Of a stretch of DNA of 64,000 bases, positions 17,159-25,699 are shown piece after piece. The notes beneath the pieces are model-generated. The model did no database searches. It was not told where the DNA came from and saw nothing but the letters and a program-made list of their open reading frames with translations. The DNA lies in assembly GCA_002316385.1 (NCBI GenBank), contig DCDL01000024.1, positions 1 through 64,000 of the forward strand, written 5' to 3'. Both the position numbers and the translations under genes were made by a program. Source of the DNA: Clostridium sp. UBA1056. GTDB lineage: Bacteria > Bacillota > Clostridia > Clostridiales > Clostridiaceae. The first letter of the stretch is position 1. Each line of letters begins with the position of its first letter.

Positions 17159-19141
17159 ATGAGTATGAGTAAGAGTAAGAGACATAAAAAATTTATCAAA
17201 AACGCTAGCATTAAGATAGTTATATCAATATTGGGAATAATTATTATACTTATAGGTGTATACTTTATTAAGAATTTTAATGGTAATTTGGAAAGTAATG
17301 AGCCAACTTCAGATGTTATGGCTAATGCTAGTAATATGAATTCAGTGAATCGTAATGATTTATTAAATATAAGCCGAATTACGGGAGAAAATCCTGAGGA
17401 AATGGCTATAAATATGTCCAAGCAAATATGGAATAATTCTGATGTGGCAATTATAGTAAATCAGAATTATTTCAAGGATGGATGTATATCATTACCGTTA
17501 AGTGGAAAGTATAATGCACCTATACTTTTATCACCAGGCGAAACTCTAAATGATTCATTAAAGGAAGAGATTACAAGATTAAAAGCGACTAAGGTAATTC
17601 TAATTGGTGATGTGAATTTAGTTTCAAATAATATAGAAAATGAACTTATTGAAAAAGGGCTAGAAGTAAATAGGATTGAAGGAAAAGACATTACTAGTCT
17701 TAGTATTAGTATTGCAAGAGAATTTAAAGATAATAATACATATATTCTTGCAAATAGTGATGATCCTAAAGAAATGATGTTATTATCATATATTGCTATG
17801 AGGGATAAAACACCAATAATAATATCAGACAATTATTTATTAACATATGGATTCCTAAAAGATAAAAAAGATTCAACTGTATATTTTGCTGGAGATGAAG
17901 ATATACTGTATAGAACATTTTCTAATATACATATGAAGAAAATAGATATATCCAAACATTTTAAAGATGTAAATATAAACTTATTAAATAAGAATAAAAG
18001 TTTATACAAAGATGAGCAAGTTATTATGACTTCAAGTAACAATCCTTTAGAATTTATATCTGCGGGATCAGCGAGTGGAGTCTTAGGCATGCCTCTAATT
18101 GATATTGGTTCAGATATATTAAATAAATCAATAGAAGAATTTATGATTGAGAATGGAAAAAACATAAAGAATGTTATTGCTGTTGGTAACGAAAAAGAAA
18201 TTAGTAACGATTTACTAAATGTAAACTACTGGGGAAAATTCTATACAAATGCAAGACAACCTTTAGTAACTCCAACCTATGATGGAAGTAACCAAGCGGT
18301 TCATCCAGATGTATTGTATGTTGAAAATGGTTGGAATGGATATAAATATTTAATGGGGTTGACACCTTATCCAAATGGTGATGATGATTATGAAAATCCA
18401 CAAATATTAGTTAGTAATGATGGCATTAATTTTAATTACCTAGATGGTATGAAGAATCCGTTAGATGTTCCTAAAGATGTTAAAAGTGGTGGACACTATT
18501 CTGATATAGATATATGTCTAGTTGATGATACATTAGAAGTTTATTTTAGATATAATCCAGCTGATAAGTCGGGTAAAAAACCAGATAATGGTACTAATAT
18601 GCTTTATGTAATGAAAAGTAAAGATGGTATAAATTGGAGTGAAAAAGAATTAGTTCTAACTACAAATACCTTTGATAAAAAGTATGATTATGTATCACCA
18701 ATCATAATTTATGATGAGGGATTATATAAAATATGGTTTTCTAATTATAGTAGTGATTTATATTACACCGAAACTAAAGATTGGAAGAGTTTTAAGAACA
18801 TCCAAGTATGTAATTTTAAAGATAAGCCATCTAATTTTCACTTATGGCATCATGATTTAATTAAAACAGATTTAGGATATGAAATGGTTATAAATGGATA
18901 TGAAGATTCAAATTCTGCAAAACAAAATCTTTATTATACCTTTTCACAAGATGGAGTGAATTTTTCACCAATGAAAAACATATTAAATATATCTGATAAA
19001 GAAGGAGCTTTTGATAATGCCACTCTGTATAAATCTAGCTTAGTAAGAGTAAAGAATAAATATTCTCTTTATTATTCTGCAAGAAGTAAAACAAATCAAT
19101 GGAGAATTGGGTTAGCCGAAGAAAAAGATAGTAGAAATTAA
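17159..19141 (+). CDS. Surface protein: cell-wall-binding repeats plus beta-propeller
   Basis: The start is taken as ATG 17159 (TTGGAG upstream); an ATG 60 bases earlier is in frame. The 660-residue product has a basic N-terminus and one transmembrane helix (IVISILGIIIILIGVYF, about 19-35). Then come CWB2-type repeats (about 75-330): APILLSPGETLNDSL, TKVILIGDVNLVSNN, then RIEGKD, the A-P-I-L-L...I-x-G-G pattern. The C-terminal 300 residues carry repeated D-G-I-N-x/W-S blades (NDGINFN, KDGINWS, QDGVNFS) like a GH43/GH32-type five-bladed propeller. A secreted glycan-binding or glycosidase role is inferred; no catalytic acids were assigned. Confidence 0.75.
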   Translation: MSMSKSKRHKKFIKNASIKIVISILGIIIILIGVYFIKNFNGNLESNEPTSDVMANASNMNSVNRNDLLNISRITGENPEEMAINMSKQIWNNSDVAIIVNQNYFKDGCISLPLSGKYNAPILLSPGETLNDSLKEEITRLKATKVILIGDVNLVSNNIENELIEKGLEVNRIEGKDITSLSISIAREFKDNNTYILANSDDPKEMMLLSYIAMRDKTPIIISDNYLLTYGFLKDKKDSTVYFAGDEDILYRTFSNIHMKKIDISKHFKDVNINLLNKNKSLYKDEQVIMTSSNNPLEFISAGSASGVLGMPLIDIGSDILNKSIEEFMIENGKNIKNVIAVGNEKEISNDLLNVNYWGKFYTNARQPLVTPTYDGSNQAVHPDVLYVENGWNGYKYLMGLTPYPNGDDDYENPQILVSNDGINFNYLDGMKNPLDVPKDVKSGGHYSDIDICLVDDTLEVYFRYNPADKSGKKPDNGTNMLYVMKSKDGINWSEKELVLTTNTFDKKYDYVSPIIIYDEGLYKIWFSNYSSDLYYTETKDWKSFKNIQVCNFKDKPSNFHLWHHDLIKTDLGYEMVINGYEDSNSAKQNLYYTFSQDGVNFSPMKNILNISDKEGAFDNATLYKSSLVRVKNKYSLYYSARSKTNQWRIGLAEEKDSRN

Positions 19142-19147
19142 AGCAAA

Positions 19148-19181
19148 ATATTCCAATATTTATTACAAAATGTTGGAATAT
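19148..19181 (+). terminator. Hairpin after surface-protein gene
   Basis: Nine-base arms ATATTCCAA and TTGGAATAT around a 16-base loop directly after the stop. There is no T-run, so terminator function is uncertain. Confidence 0.45.
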
Positions 19182-19231
19182 ATAGTATAATTATCAATAT
19201 AAAATTATAACGGAAGTTGGGGGAGTGTGTA

Positions 19232-21235
19232 ATGAGAAATATTCAACTAGAAGATTTTATAAAGTATAAGTTTTTATCATATTTAAAATTTTCACCAAAA
19301 GGAGATAATGCTTGTTTTGTAGTATCTAGCTGTAATGTAGAAGATAACAGCTATAATTCTAATCTATGGATTTATAATTTAAGTTTAGATGAGTATTATC
19401 AATTAACTTCTTTTAATAAAGAGAAAAATTTTATATGGCTTCAAGATAATGAGACTATATTATTTCAAGGAGTAAGAGATAGTAAGGATAAAAAGGAACT
19501 TGAGGAAGGGGAGGAATTTTCTCAATTTTATAAGCTAAATATTCATGGTGGAGAAGCTATTAAAGCTTTTAAAATTCCTATGGCCATTGAAGCTATAATT
19601 GAAGTAGATGAAGATACATTCTTATTTACAGGTACTCATAAGGTGGGAGAAAAAAGTTTATTTGAACTTTCAGAGGAAGAAAAAAGCGAGAAATTGAAAT
19701 TAAAAAAAGAGGAAAAGGACTATGAAGTTTTAGATGAGATACCATTTTGGAGTAATGGTAGTGGCTTTATTAATAAAAAGAGAAGTGGGCTATATAAATA
19801 TTTAGTAAGTACAGGAGAGATAAACTTAATAACTGATAAATATGACTCAGTTATGTCAATAGAATTAAGTGAAGATAGAAATAAGGTAGTATTTACTGCA
19901 AGTTCTTATAAAGATAGAGCACCACTTAATGATGATTTATACATTTATGATATTAAATTAGATAAGCTTACTCTAATTAATGAAGAAGAAAAGTTTTCTT
20001 ATGCTCATGTAAGTTTCATGGATGAAAATACATTAATAGTACTTGGAAGTGATATGAAGGAGTATGGAGTTAACGAAGATGGCAAATTCTATTTAATAGA
20101 TATAAATAATAATAGTAAAACCTTATTAACACCAAACTTTGATAGAAGTACAAGGAATTCTGTAGGTTCAGATTGTAGATATGGGGGAAGAAAGTCTACT
20201 GTAAGAGATAGCAACTACTTATACTTTACAACTACAGAAATAGATAGTTCTTATATAAATAGAATCGATATAAATGGAAATATAGAAAAAGTAAGTTCTA
20301 CTAGAGGATCTATAGATTCCTTTGATGTAAAAAGCGGTAATATATTATTTATAGGTCTTAGAGAACAAAAATTGCAAGAAATATATTCATTAAAAGATGG
20401 TAATGAATCTGAAGTTTCAAAGTTTAACCAATGGATACAAGATGAATTAAAGATATCAAGACCAGAAAGAGTTGAGTTTGAAACGGAACCAGGTATAATA
20501 GTAGAAGGTTGGGTACTGAAACCTATAGATTTTGAAGAAAATAAAAAGTATCCAGCTATTCTAGATATTCATGGTGGCCCGAAAACTGTTTATGGTGAAG
20601 TGTTCTATCATGAGATGCAACTTTGGGCTAATATGGGCTATTTTGTGTTCTTCTGTAATCCGCGTGGTAGCGATGGTCATGGAAGAGGTTATGCGGACAT
20701 TCGAGGAAAGTATGGAACTATTGATTATGATGATATAATGGCTTTTACAGATAGGGTATTAGAAAAATATAAGAATATAGATGTAAATAATGTAGGTGTA
20801 ACTGGTGGATCTTATGGAGGCTTTATGACTAACTGGATAATTGGTCATACTGATAGATTTAAAGCAGCTGTATCGCAAAGAAGTATCTCAAATTGGATTT
20901 CTAAGTTCTGTACTACAGATATAGGATTCTATTTTGTGGATGATCAAAATGGAGGTACTCCATGGAATAACATTGATAAATTATGGTATCACTCTCCACT
21001 TAAATATGCAGATAAAGTTAAAACACCAACACTATTTATACATTCAGAAGAAGATTATAGATGTTGGTTAGCAGAAGGTCTACAGATGTTTACAGCATTA
21101 AAGTATCATGGTATTGAAACTAGGCTTTGCATGTTTAGAGGAGAAAATCATGAGCTTAGCAGAAGTGGAAAACCAAAGCATAGAATAAGAAGACTTACAG
21201 AGATAACAAATTGGTTTGAAGAACATTTAAAATAG
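19232..21235 (+). CDS. S9 family prolyl oligopeptidase (acylaminoacyl-peptidase type)
   Basis: The start at ATG 19232 follows GGGGGAG. The 667-residue product has an N-terminal propeller (about 1-400) and a C-terminal alpha/beta hydrolase domain. The nucleophile is Ser527 in GGSYGGFM; the oxyanion region is DIHGGPKTVYG; the acid lies in SEEDYRCW; the base is the His of ENHELSRSG. There is no signal peptide, so it acts in the cytoplasm, releasing short or N-acylated peptides. A strong terminator follows. Confidence 0.93.
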   Translation: MRNIQLEDFIKYKFLSYLKFSPKGDNACFVVSSCNVEDNSYNSNLWIYNLSLDEYYQLTSFNKEKNFIWLQDNETILFQGVRDSKDKKELEEGEEFSQFYKLNIHGGEAIKAFKIPMAIEAIIEVDEDTFLFTGTHKVGEKSLFELSEEEKSEKLKLKKEEKDYEVLDEIPFWSNGSGFINKKRSGLYKYLVSTGEINLITDKYDSVMSIELSEDRNKVVFTASSYKDRAPLNDDLYIYDIKLDKLTLINEEEKFSYAHVSFMDENTLIVLGSDMKEYGVNEDGKFYLIDINNNSKTLLTPNFDRSTRNSVGSDCRYGGRKSTVRDSNYLYFTTTEIDSSYINRIDINGNIEKVSSTRGSIDSFDVKSGNILFIGLREQKLQEIYSLKDGNESEVSKFNQWIQDELKISRPERVEFETEPGIIVEGWVLKPIDFEENKKYPAILDIHGGPKTVYGEVFYHEMQLWANMGYFVFFCNPRGSDGHGRGYADIRGKYGTIDYDDIMAFTDRVLEKYKNIDVNNVGVTGGSYGGFMTNWIIGHTDRFKAAVSQRSISNWISKFCTTDIGFYFVDDQNGGTPWNNIDKLWYHSPLKYADKVKTPTLFIHSEEDYRCWLAEGLQMFTALKYHGIETRLCMFRGENHELSRSGKPKHRIRRLTEITNWFEEHLK

Positions 21236-21244
21236 TATATAAGT

Positions 21245-21280
21245 AAACACCTTATAAAATTTTTTATGAGGTGTTTATTT
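21245..21280 (+). terminator. Rho-independent terminator
   Basis: AAACACC (21245-21251) pairs with GGTGTTT (21270-21276), extended by AT pairs and followed by ATTTAT. It ends the S9 peptidase transcript. Confidence 0.8.
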
Positions 21281-21392
21281 ATATGAAAAACTTAACTTGA
21301 ATGATAAGTATATTAGGAGCATAAACTACTGAAATATATAAAATAATTATATAGGTCTATAAATTAACTAACGAAAATATGGGAGGAATATC

Positions 21393-21734
21393 ATGTCTAT
21401 AGCATTTAAATTTATTACTTTAATTTTAATAATAGTATATGGTGGATTATCTATCCTTGCTTGTGTTATGGCAATCAGACAAAGTAGAGATAATATTTTC
21501 CCTAATATCATGATGATTGTAGGAAGTATAGTTATTTTATTTGCATCCATTACGGAATTCAATAGAGGGAATAATATGTTATATATTCTTCTAATAGGAT
21601 TGATACTAATACACATAGCTGCAATAATTCATGGATATAAGCTATTTAACCAACTAAATTTAAAACATCATATACTACGAGGATGTATTTCTATGATAAT
21701 TCTAATATGTTATTATATAGGATTTTTATTATAA
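21393..21734 (+). CDS. Small four-helix membrane protein, unknown
   Basis: The 113-residue product is almost entirely hydrophobic, with about four helices (around 5-27, 35-52, 61-80 and 92-111) joined by short charged loops such as RQSRDN and NQLNLKHH. GGGAGG precedes the ATG. I do not recognise the family. A membrane location is clear; function is not. It is unlinked to the terminated peptidase gene upstream. Confidence 0.7.
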   Translation: MSIAFKFITLILIIVYGGLSILACVMAIRQSRDNIFPNIMMIVGSIVILFASITEFNRGNNMLYILLIGLILIHIAAIIHGYKLFNQLNLKHHILRGCISMIILICYYIGFLL

Positions 21735-21885
21735 TATATATATAAAGCATTAAGGGATTCAATATATTTTATATTCTTCATCTATTATATAATCTTTTAG
21801 GAATTTTTTATATATGCATAATGAAAAATATATAAAAATATGATTTAATATACTTAGAAAAGGAATATGAAAGGGGTAACTTAAG

Positions 21886-22359
21886 ATGGCAGTGAAAAGA
21901 ATAGTTCAATATGGAGATGAACACTTAAAAAAAATTAGCGATACTGTAGTTGAAATAAATGAAGAAATAAGAGAATTAATTCAAGATTTAAAAGATACAT
22001 TATCAACGGTTGAAGGTGTTGGACTTGCAGCTCCACAAATAGCTGTAAATAAAAGAGTTATATTAATTGATGTAACACCTGATAATACTTCTCCTATAAT
22101 ATTAATAAATCCCAAAGTTGTTAAAGTGTCTAAGGAAACAGCTAGTGATTATGAAGGATGCCTTAGCTATGTTGGATATGAAGGAGTAGTTGAGAGACCT
22201 GTTAAAATGGTAGTTGAAGCTTTGAATGAAGAAGGTAAGCTTATAAAGTACGAAGTAGAGGATTTTATGGCAAGAGTGTTCTGTCATGAAATGGATCATT
22301 TGGAAGGAATTCTTTACATGGAAAAAGCTGATAAAATGTATGAATTGGTTGAAGAATAA
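21886..22359 (+). CDS. def: Peptide deformylase
   Basis: The 157-residue enzyme has all three deformylase motifs: GVGLAAPQI (motif 1), EGCLS with metal ligand Cys92 (motif 2) and HEMDH with His134, Glu135 and His138 (motif 3). It removes the formyl group from nascent polypeptides as they leave the ribosome, using Fe2+ or another divalent metal. The class-2-style Gram-positive insertion is absent, so it is a type 1 enzyme. GGGG stands nine bases before ATG. A terminator follows, so it is monocistronic here rather than paired with fmt. Confidence 0.95.
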   Translation: MAVKRIVQYGDEHLKKISDTVVEINEEIRELIQDLKDTLSTVEGVGLAAPQIAVNKRVILIDVTPDNTSPIILINPKVVKVSKETASDYEGCLSYVGYEGVVERPVKMVVEALNEEGKLIKYEVEDFMARVFCHEMDHLEGILYMEKADKMYELVEE

Positions 22360-22390
22360 AATTTACTAAATAGCAATATTAAAATTGTAA

Positions 22391-22435
22391 GAGCTGTTAA
22401 TAGGTTATGACCTTTTAGCAGTTTTTATTTTTTTA
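22391..22435 (+). terminator. Rho-independent terminator after def
   Basis: An 11-pair stem with one mismatch (arms about 22394-22404 and 22411-22421, 6-base loop) followed by TTTTTATTTTTTT. Confidence 0.75.
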
Positions 22436-22808
22436 TTAGATTTACTTTATTATAAAGCCATTCTATATCATTGATAATTAGTGAAATCATAGCAAGGATT
22501 TTTAAAGTTTTCTATTCACCTATAATTTAAACTAGTACCATATTTTATTAATTTAAATGCCTATATAGACTTACTTAAAAACTTTTATATGGATTTATAA
22601 TAAGATTTAGATTATTATATAATAAAGGTAAAATTTATGCTTTATTTTATATGATAAGGGAGAGTATATAAGATAAAGAAATGTCTAAATAATATATATA
22701 ATTTATTAAAGAAATTTTGCATATAGAAGCTTAGAAATGCAAAAATTAAGAAAATGTAATGAAGATAAAATAAATATTTAGAAAATAAAAATGAAGGAGT
22801 ATTATAGT
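22436..22808. other. AT-rich gap without gene
   Basis: About 370 bases with no ORF of interest, no tRNA and no clear riboswitch. It presumably holds the promoter of the gene at 22809. Confidence 0.3.
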
Positions 22809-23201
22809 ATGAATAAAAAGGGAATTATAGAAATTTTAGAAGATAATGCTTTAGAAAATATTAAAGAAATAAAAAAACATGATCAGTGTTTTATAATTAA
22901 ATTTTCTTACGAGTTTGATGATTTAGAGCTTGAAGGAGCTAGAGAATTTGCAAATGAAGAGTGTGAGGATGAAAAAGAAGGGGAACAGTGGTATCAAGAG
23001 TATTTTCTACCATATTTAAACGATATTGCTATAGATAATATTAATGATATAATAGATGAGATTTCAGAATCCTATGATTTAGATTATGAAATGTTATCCT
23101 ATGAGCTTTCAGAAGAGAGATATGATGCTATGGATTTCTTAGTTGCTTTCTATAGAGAAACTTTGCCAGTAGATATAGATGACCTAATTTTGGAGTTATA
23201 A
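22809..23201 (+). CDS. Small acidic protein of unknown function
   Basis: The start is ATG 22809, nine bases after GAAGGAG; an in-frame ATG at 22791 overlaps that ribosome site and is disfavoured. The 130-residue product is strikingly acidic (runs such as EECEDEKEGEQW and IDEISESYDLDYE) with a few aromatic patches and no membrane segment. Such proteins can be inhibitors or adaptors, but I recognise no family. It ends six bases before the reductase gene, so the two are probably translationally coupled. Confidence 0.65.
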   Translation: MNKKGIIEILEDNALENIKEIKKHDQCFIIKFSYEFDDLELEGAREFANEECEDEKEGEQWYQEYFLPYLNDIAIDNINDIIDEISESYDLDYEMLSYELSEERYDAMDFLVAFYRETLPVDIDDLILEL

Positions 23202-23207
23202 TTCATT

Positions 23208-23780
23208 ATGAAAAGATTACTTATAATAAATAGTTCACCTAATGCTGAAGGTCATACAAATAAAATCTTGGATGCACTTTTAAAGGGAATTAAGAGTGAT
23301 ATAGAGATAAAGCATATCAATTGCTATGAAGTAAATATTAATCCTTGTATTGATTGCAAGTATTGTAGCAAGGTATTGGGGGAGTGTTCAATTAAGGATT
23401 CTATGACCAAGATTTATAGACAAATAGAAACAAGTGATATAATTCTTTTAGCATCTCCTATGTATTTTGGAATGTTCCCGTCACCATTAAAGTCATTGAT
23501 AGATAGATGTCAAATGATTTGGAGTAGAAAATTTATATTTAATCAAAATACAAGTAAAAGAAAACAAGGTATACTTATATTTAATGGGGGTAGCTCCTGG
23601 AACAATATGTTTAGTACTATGGAAACTATAGGTAAGTATTTTTTTAATACCATTAATTGTGATATTGTATTTAAGTTATATATAGACAATACAGATTTAA
23701 ATCATAATTATATTAACGAGTGTCATAATGAAATTTTAAAATGTCAGGATCTAATAAATAAGGAGCGAATATTAGGCTAA
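23208..23780 (+). CDS. Flavodoxin-fold NAD(P)H-dependent oxidoreductase
   Basis: The 190-residue product has the FMN-reductase/flavodoxin-like fold: an N-terminal INSSPNAEGHTNKIL phosphate loop (residues 6-20), then NPCIDCKYC and the FMN-contacting LLASPMYFGMFPSPLKSLIDR segment (quoted in part). The Cys-x-x-Cys pair is typical of iron-sulfur-flavoprotein-like reductases, although the full cluster motif is not complete. It likely passes electrons from NAD(P)H to quinones or small electrophiles. Its start depends on coupling to the acidic protein gene upstream. Its 3' end overlaps the convergent Spo0E-like gene by nine bases. Confidence 0.83.
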   Translation: MKRLLIINSSPNAEGHTNKILDALLKGIKSDIEIKHINCYEVNINPCIDCKYCSKVLGECSIKDSMTKIYRQIETSDIILLASPMYFGMFPSPLKSLIDRCQMIWSRKFIFNQNTSKRKQGILIFNGGSSWNNMFSTMETIGKYFFNTINCDIVFKLYIDNTDLNHNYINECHNEILKCQDLINKERILG

Positions 23781-23960
23781 CTTCTTATGTTTTTTATGTG
23801 GATCATGATTTAGCTTTTGATATTCCACAATGTATTCGTCTAAATGTTGAGAGCATATTACAACAATAGTATCTGTAGGTCTCTTAAATCTAAGCAGTAC
23901 ATGCAGTAGTATTTTAAAAGATTTAATTTTTTGATTTAGGAAATTAAATTTTGATAACAT
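23772..23960 (-). CDS. Spo0E-like aspartyl-phosphate phosphatase
   Basis: The 62-residue product carries the Spo0E signature SQHLDEYIVEYQ (near residues 37-48), matching S-x-x-L-D-x-x-I-x-x-Y. It follows a helical segment, as in these two-helix phosphatases. They remove phosphate from the sporulation regulator Spo0A and so delay sporulation. AAGGATGTG precedes the ATG. Its last nine bases overlap the end of the opposite-strand reductase gene. The short length is normal for the family. Confidence 0.72.
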   Translation of the reverse strand: MLSKFNFLNQKIKSFKILLHVLLRFKRPTDTIVVICSQHLDEYIVEYQKLNHDPHKKHKKLA

Positions 23961-24298
23961 ACAATCACATCCTTAAACTTTATATTTTTATTTTAACAGA
24001 CAGACAACCCAATGTTAACAATTATTAATAGTCAAATTCATATTTGGTTTTACAAAAATCTCCATAAAAGGGATGGATATATCATGAAAGACCAAACAGG
24101 AAATATATGGAAATGACTTAATGCGATTTTGAGTTATTTGGGAAAAAATGTAATAATATATTTTGCGACATATGCTGAATATATATTCAAAATAATTAAA
24201 AAACATATAAAAATAATACTAAAATCGTCATAAAAGTACTTTGTAAAGAAAAATGTTTTATAAGACAATGATTTAATTATTATAGCAGGAGGAAAATA
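23961..24298. other. Divergent intergenic region
   Basis: 338 bases between the divergent Spo0E-like gene and the UPF0291 gene. It must hold promoters for both, but no confident sigma-A boxes or hairpins were found by eye. Confidence 0.3.
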
Positions 24299-24514
24299 AT
24301 GAGTAAATTATATAAAAATATTGATGATATGAAAATAGAAGAAGTTATTGAAGAAATAAATGCACTATATAAAAAGAGCCAAGAGAGTGGTTTAACAGAA
24401 GAAGAAAAAAATAGACAACAAGTTTTAAGGAGAAGGTATATAGATAATGTTAAAAAGAATTTTAGAGCTCAAATTAATGGATATAAGCCTTTAGATCCAA
24501 AAAAAAATAATTAA
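24299..24514 (+). CDS. DUF896/UPF0291 family protein
   Basis: The 71-residue product matches the small DUF896 family: INALYKKSQESGLTEEEKNR followed by RRRYIDNVKKNFRAQ, the L-T-x-E-E-x-x...L-R-x-x-Y-I-x-x-x-x-x-x-F/L-R-A-Q pattern. The fold is a helical hairpin; relatives such as B. subtilis YnzC have known structures but no settled function. The ribosome site is AGGAGG. It lies 58 bases before hprK and may share its transcript. Confidence 0.85.
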   Translation: MSKLYKNIDDMKIEEVIEEINALYKKSQESGLTEEEKNRQQVLRRRYIDNVKKNFRAQINGYKPLDPKKNN

Positions 24515-24572
24515 TAAAGGATAAATTAAAAAACAATTATAGAGGATAATTTAGGCTAGGTGGAGGAGTAAG

Positions 24573-25484
24573 ATGGGAGTAAAAGTTTTAGACTTGGTTA
24601 ATAACTATAATTTAGAAGTTCTAGTAGAAGGAGATTTAGAATCAAATATTACGGTGAGTGATATCCATAGGCCTGGATTACAGTTTGCTGGATTTTATGA
24701 TTATTTTGATAATAAGAGGATTCAAATAGTAGGTAAAACTGAGTGGAGCTATCTAAAGTGTCTTGATCCGGAAGTAAGGATACGCAGAATTAAAAAATAC
24801 TTTTCATTTCCTATACCAGGAGTAATCATAACAAGTGGCTTGAAAGTACATGAGGAATTTTTAGAAGAAGCAAGAATTAAAAACGTCAGTGTGATTAGAA
24901 GCAGTGACAAATCTACAAAATTTATTAATAGGGTCAGTAATTTCTTAGATTCAGAGCTAGCACCAGAGACTAGGCTTCATGGTGTTTTGGTAGATGTATA
25001 TGGTATTGGAATTTTGATTATAGGGGAAAGTGGAATTGGAAAAAGTGAAGCAGCTCTAGAGCTTATTAAAAGAGGTCATAGGCTGGGAGCTGATGATGCG
25101 GTAGATATAAAAGAAATAGATGGGAACTTGTATGGAGCTTGCCCATATATAACTACTGGAATGCTTGAAGTTAGAGGTATGGGAATTATCGATGTATCAG
25201 CAATATATGGAAGTAGTTGTATAGTTTCTCAGAAGAAAATTAGTTTAGTTATTTCTTTAGTTAATTGGGATGGAAATGATAAGTATGAAAGACTTGGAGT
25301 AGATAGAGAATATACGGATATATTAGGTGTTGAAGTGGAAAAAATAGTATTACCTTTAAAGCCAGGACGTAATATAGCTGTTATTATAGAGGCTGCAGCA
25401 GCCAATTTTAGGTACAATGCTACTTCTAACTGCACTGCTGTAGAAACTATTGAAAAAAGAATTATGGATAGTCAAAATTCTTAG
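24573..25484 (+). CDS. hprK: HPr kinase/phosphorylase
   Basis: The 303-residue bifunctional enzyme phosphorylates HPr on Ser46 with ATP or pyrophosphate and reverses the reaction, controlling catabolite repression. The sequence shows the Walker A GESGIGKSEAALEL (about 151-164), HRLGADDAVDI just after it, and the family signature LEVRGMGIIDVSAIYG (around 203-218). The N-terminal domain (1-130) is the usual regulatory half. HPr itself is not in the window. AGGAGG supports the ATG. Confidence 0.96.
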   Translation: MGVKVLDLVNNYNLEVLVEGDLESNITVSDIHRPGLQFAGFYDYFDNKRIQIVGKTEWSYLKCLDPEVRIRRIKKYFSFPIPGVIITSGLKVHEEFLEEARIKNVSVIRSSDKSTKFINRVSNFLDSELAPETRLHGVLVDVYGIGILIIGESGIGKSEAALELIKRGHRLGADDAVDIKEIDGNLYGACPYITTGMLEVRGMGIIDVSAIYGSSCIVSQKKISLVISLVNWDGNDKYERLGVDREYTDILGVEVEKIVLPLKPGRNIAVIIEAAAANFRYNATSNCTAVETIEKRIMDSQNS

Positions 25485-25699
25485 TATATCTATTCTTAGG
25501 ATATCTAAAGGGAGAAATATAGTTCCAATAAAAATTTCAAGAAAAAATTTATTTATACTAGGTATTAGTTAATAAAATTCATTATATTAAATATAATATA
25601 TAATTTAAATTTTCTAAAATTTAAATTGTAAATGAATTGAATTTAGAGTAATATAAAAGTAGAATTCTATAACTATAAATTTTATCGGGAGGGATTTTC

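Noticed and set aside
17068..17421. A 117-codon minus-strand ORF at the start of the surface-protein gene
   Set aside because: Hydrophobic shadow of the signal-anchor region; no ribosome site.
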